NCBI GenBank assembly: GCA_005281725.1
Contig: SSBO01000007.1
Span: 4,994,031-5,058,030 of the forward strand
Direction of reading: 5' to 3'
Source: Wuchereria bancrofti
Taxonomy: Eukaryota > Nematoda > Chromadorea > Rhabditida > Onchocercidae
Length of the DNA: 64,000 nt
Shown here: positions 26,220 through 38,490 of the stretch, one piece after another
How positions within the stretch are numbered: the first letter of the stretch is position 1
Layout of the letters: each line of letters opens with the position of its first letter
Notes under the pieces: generated by a model
Seen by the model: only the letters and a program-made list of their open reading frames with translations
Database searches by the model: none
What the model was told of the DNA's origin: nothing
Program-made: the position numbers and the translations under genes

Positions 26220-28134
26220 GACCGCCAGTCGACAACGTCATCGAATGCACGGCTGAAAGAATTTGGTCCATGGACAGAGCAGTATAGTTCAGCGGGAAAG
26301 CGCTACTTTTATAATCGAGAAACTGAGGTGTCACAATGGGAAAAACCTCCTGAATGGCGAGAATATGAAAAGTTTTTGTCTGAAAACGCTGCAAATCAAA
26401 GTCCCATCTCATCTGCTTGTGAGTTTTTTATTCCTCGTTTAACTAATATTATTCTGCTAGAAATATATATGAGAAATATGTATGACTATAGCCAGAAATT
26501 ATCAAAATAAAAGAATAGATCTCGTTACTTATTGAATTTTCGTATATCAGGCGACCAAAATGTCGTGCTGTCGAAAATCCATTTTTAGCTTTGGAAAAAA
26601 AATTATACTCTCATCTACGGTGAGAATATAAAATTTGTTGTATCGACTACTGTAAATTATTCCACGACCTATCTTCTATCAAGTAATGTCTGTTCAAAAT
26701 ATCTAGTTGTATGTTTCTTAGTCGTATTTATTAATCTTTAAAGAAAGGCTATAACTCGTACTTAATAATCCCTACTGCTAAGATTTTGGCTCGCATAACT
26801 GCTCTTGTAAAATTTATCTGTGATTGATCAGCAGTAGTGTTGAGCTTAGCAGAAATTTTCTATACCGTAATAAGTTGTGGAACTGATAAACGTTATGTTT
26901 CCATCCCAACTTCAATTATGATTTTATTAAATAACTAGCTATTTTGTCTCCAACTTCAGTTTTAGGTTAAATTCAGCCTTTTTTTGTGTTCAATTACTTA
27001 ATATTTCATTTTCTGTAATATTTCATGAGAGGATAAATTGAAAAGCACTGTTAGAGCATTATTATGGTTTAATCGACTTATGTTAAGACATTCATGTAGC
27101 CATACTTACATGTTCTTGAGCTAGTTTGAATTAACTACTCAGAAAAAAAGGACTAGCTACTAAACTTGTTTCCTATCTCACCATCATACTGATGCCCAGG
27201 GTCGTAACTAGTTGAAATATAAGGAAATTCAGGTTTAGAACAGTTCAGTTCGAATAGTTAGAAAATATTGAATGCCATAGTTTTTTTTACAACTTATGTT
27301 GAATTAACAAATAAAAAAGGCTCATTAGTATATATTTTTAACGAAAAATATGACTTCAGCTGGAGCTCGTATTGCTCCAAGCGGTAGTGCTGCAGGAATA
27401 TATTTGGCCAGTTCGGCAGATTCTGCTGCATCTGGTAATAATGGTGATGTGAAGAATAAAATGAAAACGCATGATACAACCCAGTCAATCTTGAGAGCCA
27501 AGCGTCCAAAAGTTGAAATGAAAGAAGAGGATGTAATTGGTCCCGTGGTTTTTTCTGAAGAACAGCATCGACGATTTCTAAGGTCTTTTTTTGGCAAAAT
27601 ATATCTTGATCAGAATGTTTCCATTAATCAAGTTATAAAATTATCATTCCTTTTTTTTATATTAAAAGCTTTATTAGTAACATTGCTAACCGTGAACCGA
27701 TGAGTACTATATTCAAAGTAGAGTAGCATGCCATAAATCATAGTTAGTAATAAGCATATGCGTTATTAAGAACAAGCGTGTGCGTGAAAATCGAACCGTT
27801 AGATGTGCAACAAAGCTTCAATTTTATAGATAAATCATAGACTATGGGTAATTTTATATTTTAAAATTGCAGAGCAGATGCACAAACATCCACTCGTCGG
27901 TGGCCGACAGAAGATTGGGAACAAAGTGCAATGAAAGCTGATACAGCCGCACACAATCTTACCTTGCAAATCATTTATGTATCTTGCGATTTAAAAAGTG
28001 CTGGGTCGCTTGTAAAAACTGCTGAAATGCGTTCTTCGTTATTAGCACAAAAGCTGCAGTTTATTGCAGACCATCAACGACAGCTGGAAGCAAGTTTTGC
28101 ACTCCCTTCACTTCCTTCTTTGAATAGTTATTAA
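26220..28134 (+). CDS. WAC-like WW-domain/coiled-coil adaptor
   Basis: Relative of human WAC, a nuclear adaptor linked to RNA polymerase II-coupled histone H2B ubiquitination. Recognised exons are about 26220-26418, 27360-27582 and 27873-28134; phases agree. The first carries a WW domain (WTEQYSSAGKRYFYN, TEVSQWEKPPEW), the second a low-complexity linker (Ser/Ala, then a Lys-rich RAKRPKVEMKEED). The last matches the WAC C-terminus: a RRWP-like motif, then SCDLKSAGSLVKTAEMRSS and a predicted coiled coil (human: ELKNLRSLVRVCEIQATL), ending PSLNSY and TAA. The 5' end is unresolved: the WW frame meets a stop near 26205 and needs an upstream exon I could not place. Another open stretch at 26551-26615 (RPKCRAVENPFLALEKK) does not fit the splice phase but could be an alternative exon. 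Confidence 0.8.
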
Positions 28135-28569
28135 TGATTTGCATGTTTTAGATGTAACGAGAGATTGCAGCTTTACATTTATCAATTACAAATTTCCTTA
28201 TGAATGTTTGATAGCGTTTAAGGGTTCATTTAGGAAATCATGTATTATATAAGTTAAATTTCTTGAGTTTCAATTACGGCAGTAACTAATAGGTGAATAT
28301 TTGCCTTTTCCTGCATTTTTTATACATTTCATGCAGATATATAAGTGGATGATGGCAGTAGAACAGTGAAATTAGGCTTACATCGGTGATTTATATGTAT
28401 ATCTCAACGGTTCATAATTCCTCTTTGGTAAATCTAATTTATGAAATATTTAATTCTTAGTGAGCATCTGTAAACAAAAAACAAACTAAAAATAAAAATA
28501 TAAAATATATTACGTCGCAATATACGGCAATGATTCCAACGTAAGAAAAAAAACTAATAAAAGTAAAAT
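28135..28569. other. convergent 3' intergenic region
   Basis: AT-rich sequence between the stop codons of the plus-strand WAC-like gene and the minus-strand MIX23 gene. It should hold both 3' UTRs. Nothing else was seen. Confidence 0.6.
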
Positions 28570-29395
28570 TCATAAGAAGGTCCTACAACGATCATGCACA
28601 GCTTTTTCACTCCGGTCATTGACAATGCTTTCTACATCCATTTCTGATCGGATTACTCGCAGCTACAAAAATTGAGCTTGACAAGCATAGCGTCAAACTG
28701 TAACAATTATCCCATGATAGTGGGAGAAAATCGGTAATGATTTTCATGTAAATTTCAGTAAAGCGAAAATAAAGCAAAAAGAAAACTAACGGTATTTTGA
28801 GCACTGCGAATATCTGTTATTGGAGATTTTTCCTTCCGCAAACGGGAAATGTTTGCTTGATTTTCATCAACACAGTGTTGTATCAAACTCATCCTCTTAA
28901 CTCTCATAGTTAACAACTGGAAATGTACTTCGTGTAACTTAGCTAATCAGGTAAAGAGAAAGTATTTTAGGATGACATAATAAATACATTCAAGAACAAA
29001 AGACCATCAGCAAGCAGTTTTTTTTTTTTTGGGGGGGGGGGGGGGGGGGATGAAGCCTCCTTAAATTACCTACTATATAAAGAATACAAAATACTTTTTT
29101 GAGCATACAAATCTGCTGTTAAGACATATGTCACCTCCTTATAGATGGAACGACATTTTTCGCCTTTGTCCATATTGGAAGAAAATGATTCGCTAGGCAA
29201 AGCTGTGTTTAGTTCAAACAATATTTTATCATCGGTCTTTCGCAATTTATCCAACATATCCTGAAACAAATCAATTGTAGCTGAGGAATACGTGTAACGT
29301 AAACAAACGTAAAGTGGTTTTTTGATTAAAACAATAGTGCTAAAACCTACCTGAAATGTTAACAAATCAAGGCAATCGACCCGTTTCTCATCCAT
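28570..29395 (-). CDS. MIX23: MIX23 (CCDC58) family mitochondrial protein
   Basis: Small intermembrane-space protein of the MIX23/CCDC58 family, implicated in mitochondrial protein import. Four exons: 29395-29351, 29260-29135, 28916-28791, 28662-28570, giving 129 residues (human about 144). Matches include DKLRKTDDKILFELNTALP (human KVMRTIDDRIVHELNTTVP) and EMDVESIVNDRS (human ELNVEEVVNDRS). Four cysteines (VDC, KCRS, QHC, DRCR) align with human, with the same 20-residue spacing between the middle two. The ATG at 29395 is chosen because it gives the human-like start; acceptor-like TTAG and TTTCAG lie upstream on the minus strand. Intron 2 carries the G19/T13 tract. MIC10 lies 627 bases upstream on the same strand. 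Confidence 0.88.
29018..29049. repeat. T13-G19 homopolymer junction
   Basis: Thirteen T followed by nineteen G on the plus strand, inside intron 2 of the minus-strand MIX23 gene (C19-A13 in the sense strand). A G run this long stands out in AT-rich DNA and could form a G-quadruplex. Homopolymer lengths are error-prone in assemblies. Confidence 0.9.
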
Positions 29396-30022
29396 GGAAG
29401 CAATGCTAAGCAAGCTTCCGGGAGCAAATCTAAGAATCAACCTGAAAATATCAAATCTATGTTATAGAAAAGAGCCGTCACCACAAATTTCACAACGCAC
29501 TGATGCCAAAACTCAGTATTTGACATTATTCAAGAAAATCACTTATTCAAATGACCCAATTTAATCATCTCCAGTTATGAAGTAGCTGGAGAAAGAATAA
29601 AAGTTTAAGCGGTTGAACAAATGATTATCCACAACTTTCGTATTCAAAGGACTGCAAAATCTTCAAAGTATAAGCATAGCTTTCAAGAAAAAGCGTTGTT
29701 GGTGTCAATGACATATCTCTTGCAACAAATTTTTTAAAGATTTTATTGAACTTTACATCAACAACAATGCAAATCATTAACCAGAAAGTATGTAGCGAAC
29801 GAGAAATTTTTAATTTAGAAAGTAACTAATGCCTATCAATAGCAATAAGAAATGTGGAAATAATAATGAGTCGTCTTTAAGTCTGGTAAATCCTTTCTTC
29901 GAGACTATCACTATATCGACTCATTATCTGTTCTTTTCACAATGTTTATATTAATATAACTCTCAAATCGGTAATCAGCAAACGACATTAGCATAAACCG
30001 AACGCAATTTCGGAAACAATAG

Positions 30023-30307
30023 TTACTGAGGCTGAATTTCGACATTTCCAGATTCTTCGATTATTTTAAGACTCGATTTCTGTTCCGAATCTTGTTCAGA
30101 GTGCCCGAATGACTTTTTCATATCGTGACGGCAATTAGCAATACCCATACCGAAACCCATGCCAATACCTAACCAAAGTGGAAACTGCCTTTTAAATATT
30201 GCAGCAGCTATTAAACCAACACTCCCAGCACTTACAATCTTCACTGCTGTATCTGCCAGACATCGATCGAAAGTTTCACTGAGCTCGTCTTCCGATTTCT
30301 TCCCCAT
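30023..30307 (-). CDS. MICOS10: MIC10 (MINOS1), MICOS subunit
   Basis: Core subunit of the MICOS complex, which shapes crista junctions of the inner mitochondrial membrane. Single exon, 94 residues. The N-terminus has the family signature FDRCLADTAVKI (human WDRCLADAVVKI). It is followed by two short glycine-rich hydrophobic segments (about residues 24-38 and 43-59); the second has the GxGxGxG motif (LGIGMGFGMGIANC), required for oligomerisation in family members. The polar C-tail is about 15-20 residues longer than in human. An acceptor-like TTACAG ends 13 bases before the ATG, consistent with trans-splicing. MIX23 follows on the same strand. Confidence 0.93.
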   Translation of the reverse strand: MGKKSEDELSETFDRCLADTAVKIVSAGSVGLIAAAIFKRQFPLWLGIGMGFGMGIANCRHDMKKSFGHSEQDSEQKSSLKIIEESGNVEIQPQ

Positions 30308-30320
30308 TTCTCATATATCT

Positions 30321-30327
30321 CTGTAAC
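30321..30327 (-). promoter_or_regulatory. possible trans-splice acceptor of MIC10
   Basis: GTTACAG on the minus strand ends 13 bases before the MIC10 ATG. MIC10 is single-exon, so an acceptor here suggests spliced-leader addition. Confidence 0.45.
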
Positions 30328-31355
30328 ATTTACGTTAAAATACATCTCCCCATTGATATATTTGCTTAAAATATGATACATCTCCCCATTAAAATATAAA
30401 CGTTGCACGACAACTGAAATTAACGACGTGCGAAAAGGAAAAGCCAGCCACGCTTGGAAAACCGTAGAAACGGAAATGATAAAGCTCCGCTGATATCACT
30501 GATAGCCACTTCGAGAATAAGAAATACTTAAGGATTAATTTCACATAAAACTGTACTTTCACACATTTCAATTCAAACCCGTGACATCCCTCATTGATGA
30601 TTTCAACCAGACATACATTCATATGCAGGCAAGTGCTAGCCGCGAAATACTAGCAGGGAAACGGGTTTATCGCGGAGAAATTTGTTGGAGTGTGTTCCGG
30701 TTCCGATGTCCAGGTGATATTGCCTAAATTAGATTAAAGTAGGGTGCAGTTGGGTTTGTACAGTACTTCGTTACCTTTGCAGTGCAAGTGCACCTGGTCT
30801 GAAATACGGCTGTATAAAGAATTATTGAAGCTTGACTACAGGTGTGTACCTGTTCTACATATAAGCCTGCCAGCTGAAATTGCATTCATATGTCATTATA
30901 TAATGTACATTTTTAATTATCTGAATTTTTGGCAAGTTTAAGACTTTTCGAGTTTAAATCCAACTATTGAATATTTTTACAATTTTCACTTCCAGCCAAG
31001 TAACAAACATAGCTGAATTCGACTGTTCTTGCCGTTAATACCATTAAAGCTGCGCAATAATCATTACATACTTATTTTTATGTACAGACATTTCTATTTA
31101 TGTTATTTATGATACTTCCATTCAATGCATTTTTTCAAATTCTGTTCTTCAAAATCCCAATTAATCAGTAGGAAAATTTTATATATCATTTTTACGATTT
31201 TGACAACTGAAATAGGATGCGCGTTTTGAAAATTCATAGTCAGCAGTGGCTTAACCATAAATTAATTTCATGTTAGTGCCCCTATTTTGACTATGCATGG
31301 ATAAATATAAAATCTGGATGATGTCCAAGCGTTTTAGTTAAGGTGGAATCGAGAA

Positions 31356-33801
31356 ATGGCAATGGAACAGCTCGTGGAAATGTATAATGAAATCGAAGAC
31401 AACCGCTCATGGAATTCTGTTTATCAAGTATCGTACCTTATTCTTCTCTCACATAACCTGTATTTAATGATCCATTTAGGATCAACCCCTTGTAGTATTT
31501 ATTAATCAGTTTTAGGAAATAGATAAACAATCTTGCAAACAAGAGAGGAAATTGAAACTGACAACAAAGATTGCGCATTCATGGGAGAATGCGGAAAGGA
31601 ACCGTTATCGGAACGTCTTAGCATGTTAGTTTATCTGCTTTTCCCTTCCAAAATTATGCTCGTGCTGACGAAGCTACTTAATGTTTTAGGATGCTTTCTC
31701 CTAGACTTTTTTTTGAAATATTTCGTAGTACTATTAAGGACCGGTATGGAATATCGTTTTTTTTTATGGATTATGGAATATCGTTTCTGTGTCATACGTA
31801 AAAGGTAATTCATATCACGAATGCAATCCTGTTAACTGTATCCCTTTCGTAATTTTAATTTTCAGATGATACAAGCCGTGTTGTATTAAAGCGGGAAAAT
31901 AGTGAACGATCTGATTATATTAATGCTTCGCCACTAATCGTTCCAACTGCCAAACGTAATTATATTTTAACACAGGTTATTGTGAATTTATAGAACTTAC
32001 AGTTTCATAACGTGGGAATGCTTATTTCAAGCAATTCCATTTATTATTTCAGGGACCACTTTCAACAACTAGTAACGATTTTTGGCAGATGGTATGGGAG
32101 CAGAATAGTACCCTTATAATTATGTTAAACAAGCTGGTAGAAAAAGGATTACCAAAGTACGTTGTACTTTCTTTAGTTACGTTGCTTTAGATCTTTGATT
32201 TCAGAAGTTGAGATGATTTTCCGAAGACCTTCCAGATATCTACAATTTTAAATATTGTCGGATTAATTTATAGTTGTTTCACTCACATTTTTGGAAATTA
32301 CAAATACTTTTAGATGTCATGATTATTTTCCATCTCTGGACAGTCCCACGCGCGAGTTCGATTCTTTTAATGTGACTCTGAAAGACGAACAAGATTTTGG
32401 TGACTATGTGATTCGAGATTTGGAACTTTTGCAAAAAAATGGAGATGTTTTGTTGGAAAAAGATGGTCCTAATAGATCACTTTCACGCTTAGTCAAACAT
32501 TTTCATTTCACAAGTTGGCCTGATTTTGGTAATTCGTTTTTTTCTTTTCTCTCAGAAAGGTAAATTAATTGGGTCATTAGTCCTTTTTTGATGCAATACT
32601 TTACTTAAGTTGTTTTTTAGGTGTCCCTCATTCAACTGCTGTGTTTATTGGATTCTTGCAAAAAGTACGTGGCACTGGACTTTTATGCGGCAAGGAACCT
32701 ACTGTAGTGCATTGTTCAGCTGGTATTGGTCGTAGTGGAACGTTTGTGGTAGCAGACTCAGTCTTGTCAATGGTATTCCATTGACAAGATAATAAATTGA
32801 ATAAAAAATTGATAAAACTGAATTCCAAATAAGTAATAATAATAAATTGAATTCCAAGGTTTCACTGGCAGTGCTTGTTATTTTCCGTCCTTTCATTCAT
32901 CTGCTTATTTATTTTTTTGATTTGTTGGTTTGCTCCTTTATGTATCTTTTTTATTTCCTCATCTTTCTTATTTTGTTTTTTTGATAATTCAAAAAAAAAA
33001 AAAACACAAATTTTAGCTGGTGACAATTTGCAGGTTGAACAAAATGTAAAGGAGATAGACGTAACAAGTTTGGTTGTAGAAATGAGAAAGTCAAGGATGG
33101 GATTGATTCAAACTCCACAACAATTGCAGTTTTGCTGGAAGACCATCGCTGATGCATTACGACAGGGAGTTGTTACTAAAAACGAGGAAAAATTTGTCAA
33201 TGATAAATTTGGGAGAAATCTTTTGGCCGTGCCCAACAATCACATTAATGGCGAAGTAGATGAAATGCCACGTTTGGAAAGGTCTCAAGCAAACCAGATG
33301 ACTACTGATTTACACTCCAAGTCTTGTAGTGATTTGTCAGCTCTTCGAAAAAGAGCTTCTACGGACTCTTGCGAAACAGATAAGGAAACAAAACACTCGA
33401 AAAGGTATTATGAGATCTTATTCTTTTAGTTGATGTAGTGGAAGCTTAAATTTCTCAAGGAAGTAAGTAATGACTATTATACAAAGTCTTAATGAAATTG
33501 AAAACGTATTGAAATTATTGAAAGGTATGTATCCCTTGAATATCAGGGGAGGTTCTTGAAAAAACGAAAAAATCGTCCTTTTTACATTTGAAGATTTCTT
33601 GGTTCGCATTTATTTTGATTGATTTTATTATAGTGATTCAGGAAAAAACGTGTAGAGGGGATGCGTGCGCGCCTCTTAAAATGCGAAGATGCTCATAAAA
33701 AGTGGCATCGTATGGTAATGGGTCGTACTGGTATTGGATGCACGTGTGCAGCAGTTGCAGTTGCCTTTGCTGTATATTGTATTTATCGTTTAACCTCATG
33801 A
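31356..33801 (+). CDS. PTP1B/TCPTP-type protein tyrosine phosphatase, membrane-anchored
   Basis: Classical non-receptor tyrosine phosphatase closest to PTPN1/PTPN2. Eight exons: 31356-31427, 31516-31624, 31866-31975, 32053-32156, 32314-32528, 32621-32772, 33034-33404, 33642-33801; 430 residues (human PTP1B 435). Visible motifs: pTyr loop [30 protein letters not shown] loop TSWPDFG with the general-acid Asp, catalytic P-loop [13 protein letters not shown], and Q-loop [10 protein letters not shown]. All key residues are present. After a polar linker of about 100 residues, the last exon gives a basic stretch, then a hydrophobic anchor ([17 protein letters not shown]), like the C-terminal ER anchor of PTP1B. 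The exon 6 donor lies inside a perfect hairpin. No Pro-rich SH3-binding motif was seen. Confidence 0.92.
32763..32788. repeat. perfect 11-bp hairpin over a 5' splice site
   Basis: CTTGTCAATGG (32763-32773) is followed by TATT and then the exact reverse complement (32778-32788). Exon 6 of the phosphatase gene ends at 32772, so the donor GT sits at the end of the left arm and start of the loop. Confidence 0.85.
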
Positions 33802-35271
33802 TATCGTTGATATCATTTGTTTCCGATTTAATTTCAATGGTGATGTAGTGGAATGGACAAAATTATTAGCAAAATTCCTAAAAATGGGCTGTTCATTAAA
33901 TATTGAGAACGGTCTGTAATTGTTGTATATTGAAGAATATTTTGGAATCTCATAAATCTATAACAGCTTATTTCGATCTTCTTATGGCAACAATAATACA
34001 TATCGAATGCGTTTATTTTTTACTGTGCTTAAGAAGTGAAAGTATTAGCACTTTTTTTTTGTTTTTTATATTTTTTATACGTTATGTGTACGTCACTGCT
34101 CCATGCGATAGGTTAATTTCGTATTATGTGTTCTGTATTTTTTTTTATTGGTTTTTTTTCTCTGTGTCAGACATATTCTAAGTATCTTTTTTTTCTTTAT
34201 AATTTATGCATTCTGTTGTCATAATTTCATCAGTTAATGAATTTCAATCACTCCAAATTAATTTTTCTAGCTATTTCACTTACAGAATGATGGATTTCAA
34301 GTTGTAAGATGATTAACTTCAATCATCTACTATCAGAAATTTTCGAATGAATGTTGAATGGCTTATATTGTTTTGTTGTTCACGATCATTTACCTTTATT
34401 CATGGCATTCATAAATCCGGAAATTTGAGCAGTATTGTCAGTACTGCTCGAATATCACTCATTCTAATGCACCTGATGGGATAGCACGATTATATGTTCC
34501 TTTATTTGTTTAGGAAATGTCAAGACATCAATTTTAATTACGCAACGCGAACACAGGCTGACGAAAATTCTTGATTCTGAATGCTCAGCATATAAGAAAT
34601 GTGTTGGTTTCTGATCATTTTTACTGTCGCACATGTAACACTGAAATCACTTTTTTCTTTCTCTTAAAAACCATCATTTTGCGCGCTGCAACAAAAATAG
34701 CAGTGTTTTGAATTTTTTTTTTCTTGTCCCTCTCCCTTTTATTTTCCACCTTTCCATTTATAATGTGCGTTCTTGTTGTGTCTTTAAGTGATGTTATGTT
34801 TTAAATTTAATTGAATCATTCCATACCATTTTCTTTCTCTGCTCAACATCTATTGTTCACCTACTTATATACAATGCCTTTTTTTAATTGTTTCAATAGT
34901 AATAGGTGGATCTCCGTTAGATGTGTAGCTTCCAAATTTTTGTGCAACGACCATAGTATTTCGCTTAATTTGTAATCGAGCATTGTCAAACTAGATGCTC
35001 ATTTAAGATTTTCAGTTATTTCCGTGTTTGTTGATACATTTGGGTAAAAGTATTCTTTTAATAGTAATTGTTTCCAAAAACTGTTGAAGTGTTCACATCA
35101 TGGCTACGCACCATTTGCCTTCCTGTTTCGTTTGGCTGATTTGAAAAGCATGAAGTTGGATAAATTTTTATCACAGCATATGGAATCCCGTTTTTTCTAT
35201 TCTAATAATACTACAGTTTTGTAGGAAGAGAAGACTGTTTCGAAGGTTCTTGCTGATTTTGGTTTGTCTTA
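33802..35271. other. intergenic between the phosphatase and RAE1 genes
   Basis: T-rich sequence with the phosphatase 3' UTR and the RAE1 upstream region. A small hairpin (TGAGCAGTA ... TACTGCTCG, about 34425-34453) is the only structure noted. The open frame at 33903-34181 is F/Y/I-rich noise. Confidence 0.5.
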
Positions 35272-38200
35272 ATGTTTGGTACCAGTAATGCGTTTGGCTC
35301 AAGACCAAACAGCATTTTTTCATCCAGCACAGCCAATACAAGTCAAAATCCACTGAACGATATTGAGGTGGGTTATACCATTCTGTATTTTCGGACAAAC
35401 TTTTCGTTGATTTGATCATGGATGCTTAAGTAGTTTGGGAAGAAATGATCTGAAGTTCTCAACTTCGGATTAATTTTAACAGCTTCGGTTGACTACTAGA
35501 TTTCCATGTGTTCTTGGTTTTTCGATTTAGAATCTTTGGTTTTCTACAGATATTTTCTTAGGTGTATAACGGGACTTTTAAAATGGCTGTAAAAGAATTT
35601 TAAGTAATCCTATATAGCTTATTTACTCAGTAATTAATATGAAGTGTGAAGTATTGTCTACTTAAAATTAGTAGAAGGATTTAAGATTTTTTTTTAAATT
35701 TTTAGAAGGCAAGGCCTTTAGATGATGTGTTTTGTTTTTAGGTACCATCACCACCCGATGACACAGTTGAAGCTCTGAAATTCAATCCGCAGATTGCTGG
35801 CCAGCCAGTTTTGCTTGTTTCGGGTAGTTGGGATTCAGTGATTCGTGTATGGCAGATCAGTGAAAGTGGTCAGTGTGAAGCAAAAGCTCAACAAAATGTT
35901 ACAGGACCAGTTTTAGATCTTGACTGGCTTGATGTAAGTTCGATTATCATTTTAGGCAACAAAGATTTTGATCCATTCATGTTATTGGTTTATTTTATAA
36001 TACGAAGCCTTGTTAAGAAAATTAGAAGGGATCGAGTTTGTAATTTTTTTTTCTCTGCCAAAACTTCTAACGTACAGACTTATAACCATAAATTATTCTT
36101 TCGAATATGGTATAGTTATGCTGGCTTTCTCTGATTTTTTGAATGATACCTTTTAAATCAACGATATACATAATCCATCGTATTACGTCTCGCTACTTGA
36201 TAGAAAGTTCATTGAAGAAGAAAGAAATGTTAGAAATCGTGTTGCATGCTGCTAAATTTGAGATGTTTAACTTAGTCAAGTGACTAATGTCTTCGACGGT
36301 CACTATTTGGGTACGATGGATCACTGATTAAATAAAACGAAGTATACGATGGGTAATTTATTAAATTAAGAGTGATATTCGATGGTATTATAGATTATAT
36401 ATGACTTTTTATTGCACCTTTGTAGGATGGCACCAAAATCTTTATTGCAAGTGCAGATAAGCAGGTACGAGTTTGGGATCTCGCTTCAAATCAAATGGCC
36501 GTCGTGGGAACAGTGAGCTTTCTTTCTCATATGCTCTGTAAATATCTAAAGTTATAATGAGCTTCTCTCTCATCTAGTATTGGGACCGTATTTTTCTTTC
36601 TGTTTATTTTCAGCATGATGAACCTGTCAGGAAGTGTCACTGGATCAAAGCTCCCAACTACAGCTGTTTGATGACCGGGTCATGGGATAAAACTTTACGG
36701 TTAATTCTCTAGTAATTGTTGTTCGCTCGGTTCTGTGAACTTTTCATATGATTGGGAAATGAGTTGTTCATAAACTTATGTACAGATAAGAAATGGTTCT
36801 TTGCTCATAAGTCATTCCTTAATCATACGGTTGCATCTCTTAGATTTGTGCATCTTTTTATTATACTTCAAGGAATTTTCTTTCATAAATTTTAAGAATT
36901 TTGATTACTATAGATTTTGGGACATGAGGCAATTGCCTACGCAAGCATCTTTAGCAACAGTTCAACTTGGAGAACGTGTTTATTGTAGTGATGTGTTATT
37001 TCCTATGAGTATTGTTGGTCTCGCCAATCGGCGTATGAAGGTTAGTGTATCACTTGTAATTATTTTATCTTAGTATGCATATGTAGTATTATAAAATGAT
37101 CTGTTGCGATGTAATTCTTCAATTATACATAATTATTACGGCAGGGAATACCATCTTCATGCAGGGAAAAAGTCCAAAAGGAATTATTTTAAATAAAAAT
37201 CTTTGGGTTTTATTGTATGAATTGAATTCTCTGAATTGTTGCAGATTTACAGATTGGACAACGAACCATCCGAAGTGAAAGATATCGAAACTCCGTTGAA
37301 GTATCAGGTTAGCTGGAATATATAATACAAAAAGCAAATATTTTTCCTTTTTATTGTTTTCTGCATGTTAAGAAGGCATTAGTAACTAAACAAGTTTCTG
37401 AACCTAACTTATTTCAGAGCCGCTGTGCTTCAATTTTCAAAGACAAAACAACCGGACTTCCTACTGGATATGCTCTTGGATCTATTGAAGGTCGAGTTGC
37501 AATACAATACGTAGAAGCTGCTAACCCAAAAGATAATTTCACATTTAAATGTCATCGCTCTCCAGAATTGATCAATGGATTCCAGGAAATCTATGCCGTA
37601 TTTTTTAAGTTCATCATGCTGATATGTTTTAATCTGAAACTTCCTGATAATCTAAAGTGACAGATTGACTTAAGTCTGCCTTTCATCTTATTTTAACTCC
37701 TAATATTTTAATGCTTCTATTGACTGTCTTATTAACATATTCTGTTGGTTACATGTATTCAAGTTTAGCTGCTTTGTTTCCTTTCCCAATAATAGAGGGA
37801 GGAAGTTAAATAAGACAGTCTCAGAAATAAGAAATTAAAATCGTGAAAATTGGTGAAGAAATTGCAAAAAATGTTAGTGGTGTATTGATTTTCCAAGTTG
37901 ATATGTAGATGTTCCAAAGTTTCAGTAAGTCAATTCTACGTTTTAATAGATTGGGTTTGTGTGTATATGTGGTTTTTCAGGTGAATGATATCGCGTTTCA
38001 TCCAAGTTATGGAACACTGGCAACTGTTGGTTCTGATGGTCGGATTTCATTTTGGGATAAAGATGCACGAACAAAATTGAAAACATCAGATCCACTACCA
38101 GCACCTGTAACGCGGTGTGTTATACATCCTTCAGGACAGATGATGGCCTATGCTATCGGTTACGATTGGAGTAAGGTATGACTTACATTCTTTTCATAAG

Positions 38201-38490
38201 CCGAGATTCTTTTGCTAAATCCATATCGAATATGGGTTTTTATAATAACATTAGCTGTTACTATTAGTAAGATAGATTTTTAATCAAGTTTTCGGAAAGA
38301 AAACAGCATAAGAATCAAAATAATACAATGGAAATTAATGTAATAAAAATTATTCGTGGATTACGGTCATTAGTCATTAAACCAAAATACATTCTTTCAG
38401 GGCCATGAGGGGTATAATCCTCAAACTGCCGGAAGTAAAATCTTTTTACATGCATGTGATGATGACATGAAACCCAAACAGAAGAAGTAA
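35272..38490 (+). CDS. npp-17: RAE1 mRNA export factor / nucleoporin
   Basis: WD-repeat beta-propeller of the RAE1/Gle2 family, which binds NUP98 at the nuclear pore and acts in mRNA export. Nine exons: 35272-35367, 35742-35933, 36426-36512, 36614-36699, 36914-37040, 37245-37307, 37418-37597, 37981-38175, 38401-38490; all phases agree, giving 371 residues (human 368). WD units are visible as [43 protein letters not shown] and [19 protein letters not shown]. The family C-terminus is present ([16 protein letters not shown]). The start [10 protein letters not shown] with Ser/Asn-rich leader resembles the short flexible RAE1 N-terminus. All splice sites are GT-AG. Confidence 0.95.

Noticed and set aside
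29018..29049. Poly-T as the tail of a retroposed gene copy
   Set aside because: No processed coding sequence borders the tract. The adjoining G run does not fit a poly-A tail remnant.
32875..33033. Hydrophobic N-terminal extension of the 184-codon frame containing phosphatase exon 7
   Set aside because: The stretch before 33034 is T-rich intron. The exon begins after TTTGCAG at 33033, which restores the PTP alignment.
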